Shown in pieces: positions 61,838 through 64,000 of a stretch of 64,000 bases of DNA; within the stretch, counting starts at the first letter, position 1; each line of letters opens with the position of its first letter. The stretch lies in assembly GCA_964030785.1 (NCBI GenBank), contig OZ034978.1:1074001-1138000 (forward strand). The letters are read 5' to 3'. The translations under genes and the position numbers were made by a program. The stretch is from Siderastrea siderea. Taxonomy: Eukaryota > Cnidaria > Anthozoa > Scleractinia > Rhizangiidae. A model generated the notes under the pieces. The model ran no database searches and was not told the DNA's origin. It saw only the letters and a list, made by a program, of their open reading frames with translations.

Positions 61838-63385
61838 TTGCTCCCATGATTGTTTGGCTATAAGAACTAATCATTCAAGAAATGACCACTGTTTATGTCT
61901 TAGTATTTTGAGTTGCCATAAAATGCAGCTTGTCAATATATGTAGGCTTAATGAGGGTATATGCCATAATATGTATCTGAGAGCCTTAATTAAAAGGGGG
62001 GTGTAAACACAACAACAGATCAACAACAGATAAGAAACCAAACAAAAGCAGCGTATGCTTACGTTATTTTCTTCGTTCCTAGTATCGTAGCCACTACAGC
62101 CAATAACTTGTTGCCAGTGCTCTTTGTTTGATAATCATTTCATGTTCACAAATTGCTGTAGACATAGCGTTGAAGGAAACTACCGATGTAAATTCACATG
62201 TTTGGATTGAAAGCCATGCCAATCAGTAGAAAAAAGCATACTTGAATTGTGAAAAGTACTGGTAGAGATGACCTTCACATTTCCAGACTGAAAAAGCATG
62301 GGTAGTAGAGAATTTCTCAGCTTCCAGGTTGTCGATGAGGAATCCAACATTAAGCCAACATATAGCAGTGATGAAACATATAATGCGCCTGTCTCCCGTT
62401 ATGCTCCCCAAAAACTATCACGAGGGAGTGTGAAGTTGTTTTCTGATCTTTTCGACTTCTTTTGTTGCCCTACAAACGGCTGCATTTTGCCAGTGATAAG
62501 TTGTTTAGTGTACTGAAAACTTCCATTTGATAAATTTGCCAGGCACTGTGCACGTGAGAGGGACTGCCACAAAACAGTTTTCCCACGTCCACCCACAGAG
62601 AGCTTCAGGTGGTCAAACATTTACATTTGGGTGGATTTACGTGACTGAACCGGCGAAACTTTGAGCGAGTGCGATTTTACAAATCTGTCAAGCCCTTTTG
62701 GTGCCGTGCACGTGAAACTGCGTTTGTTTACTTGCCGAACTACACGAATAATACATAGAACCTGTCGAAAAAAGAAAACGTCCCAAATGAAACTGATGTA
62801 AAATATCTCAGTTTCGAAGTTTAATACTCACAGTCTGGTCTTGTCTTCAGCGATAAATAACAAGTGATTTACTTTTTACCCTACGCGCGTTAATTTGCAT
62901 ACGTCAAAAGGGAAATCGGAAACCTTACACAAGTAACAGAACGATGCTTTTGAAGCAATTCAGCCCGGGCGCTAGCTCTCGACAGACGTTTTGCCCTTCT
63001 GTTTCACCCGTAAATGTGTAAATTTATAAATATTCGGAAATTAAGCATCGCTTACACGATGCTTGTCACTATGCTGAACCTGTGAAATGCCTGTTTCACG
63101 CAACACCAGGGAAAAGTTTTCCAGCGACTTTACGCTCGAGCGTTTTGTCACTGAGTAGCCGTTTTGAGAATTATCGCAACAATTTCGGTAAATTAAAAAC
63201 TTAAAGTGGATAATTTGCTACCCTATAAGGAAAGGAGCAGCCAATTCTAAACGCGTGTGTATCATTTGATCGCATGAAAAGGTGACGATTGCTCCTCATT
63301 TTTCGACACATTCGGATCTGTAAACAATAACGCACGCGATTGTCCGATGTATTATTTCTTGAGAGATCACCCAAGCGACAAGCTC
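61838..63385. other. Non-coding flank, nothing recognised
   Basis: About 1.5 kb of A/T-rich sequence without credible genes. Reading frames near 62223-62620 are under 75 codons on opposite strands and lack domains. Confidence 0.45.
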
Positions 63386-63505
63386 ATTAGTTTCTCGACT
63401 CGAAACTCGATTCTCGATCTTCAAAATTCTCGACAACTCGAGACTCGATTCTCGAAATTTTCGAGAATCGGGTCTCGAGACGCGAGGATCGAGACGCGAG
63501 GGACT
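63386..63505. repeat. CTCGA/TCTCGAAA-rich simple tract with dyads
   Basis: Repeated ACTCGA, TTCTCGA and CGAGACGCGAG, including an inverted pair around TTCTCGAAATTTTCGAGAA. Confidence 0.7.
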
Positions 63506-63705
63506 ATCAACTTACCTTTTGCCGACTGTATATAGTCATGTTGCTAGGAGCTTTTAAAACGGGAGATATTGAGATATGCCTGTGCTCACACTGGATATTA
63601 TATCTCGCACTAAATGCTTTTAGAACGAGGGATATTCACATATTATGTGATTGTTTCATGTGAATGTCGCAATCAGTTTGATTAAATATTCTTTATATAA
63701 TACAG

Positions 63706-63868
63706 ATCGGAAATCTCGCCGTTGATCATCGGCGAAGTGAAACCGTCTGTATAATGAAGGACTCAATATCCCACCGTTGATCACCGGCGAAGTAAAACCG
63801 TCGGTATAAAGTAGGCATCGGTATCTCGCCGTTGATCATCGGCGAAGTGAAGCCGTCTATATAATGGT
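63706..63868. repeat. 55-bp tandem repeat, three copies, each with a palindrome
   Basis: CCGTTGATCA starts at 63719, 63774 and 63829 (exact 55-bp spacing). Each unit carries the near-palindrome CCGTTGATCATCGG (TGATCA core), then GAAGTGAAACCGTCTGTATAA. Flanking sequence is non-coding. Confidence 0.85.
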
Positions 63869-64000
63869 TTTGTTTTGGAACCGCCTTTCAAAACGGTTAA
63901 TTTCCCGATTGTTATTGGTTCCTTCTTGGATCACGTGGCTGCTAGCTCAAGTTTCGCTTTCCACGTGCTTTAGATCAGATTACATTGTTTCTTCATTATC

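Noticed and set aside
62223..62620. Short frames in the right flank
   Set aside because: Under 75 codons, on opposite strands over the same DNA, without domains.

Overview
The window is eukaryotic, repeat-dominated DNA with no ordinary host gene that I can support. It contains two Polinton (Maverick/adintovirus-like) elements, a Tx1/L1-like LINE and a large satellite array. That mix fits an invertebrate animal genome, most likely a cnidarian such as a coral or anemone; the host is an inference, not read directly. All coding sequence lies inside mobile elements, and nearly all of it is decayed.

The layout is nested. (1) A tandem satellite of about 270-bp monomers fills 1-8824, 50684-54663 and 59474-60705. 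(2) Polinton B (8831-50677) inserted into it; the 6-bp target CAGACA flanks both ends. (3) A LINE of about 5.4 kb (9023-33057, 15-bp target duplication) inserted into the left terminal inverted repeat of B. (4) Polinton A (9824-28465, 18,642 bp) inserted into LINE ORF1, with an exact CTGAGA duplication. (5) Separately, a 4.8-kb element with about 1.7-kb inverted repeats inserted at a TTAA in the satellite (54668-59469). Right of the satellite lie a 147-bp tandem repeat (60706-61560), then about 2.4 kb without genes that holds a small hairpin element, a CTCGA-rich tract and a 55-bp palindromic repeat.

A and B are divergent members of one viral lineage with the same gene order: an early block at the left (RING and small helical proteins in A; a helical protein and a SLOG-like nucleotide-binding protein in both); a long rightward late block (GRF zinc-finger protein, integrase, structural proteins, small basic proteins, major capsid, adenain-type protease, packaging ATPase, RG-rich protein, membrane protein, core-like proteins, PLA2-like protein); a leftward candidate transactivator; and a rightward protein-primed-type PolB. 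Integrase would insert the genome, PolB would replicate it, and protease, ATPase and capsid proteins would make and fill particles.

The copies have decayed differently. A keeps an intact integrase with chromodomain but has broken capsid, protease and ATPase genes and a PolB with a deleted catalytic core. B keeps an intact protease and a nearly complete capsid reading frame, but its integrase is truncated and its PolB carries several frameshifts. A also carries a tRNA-like gene with Pol III signals between protease and ATPase that B lacks, and repeats one G/C-rich TATA promoter module near both ends in inverted orientation.
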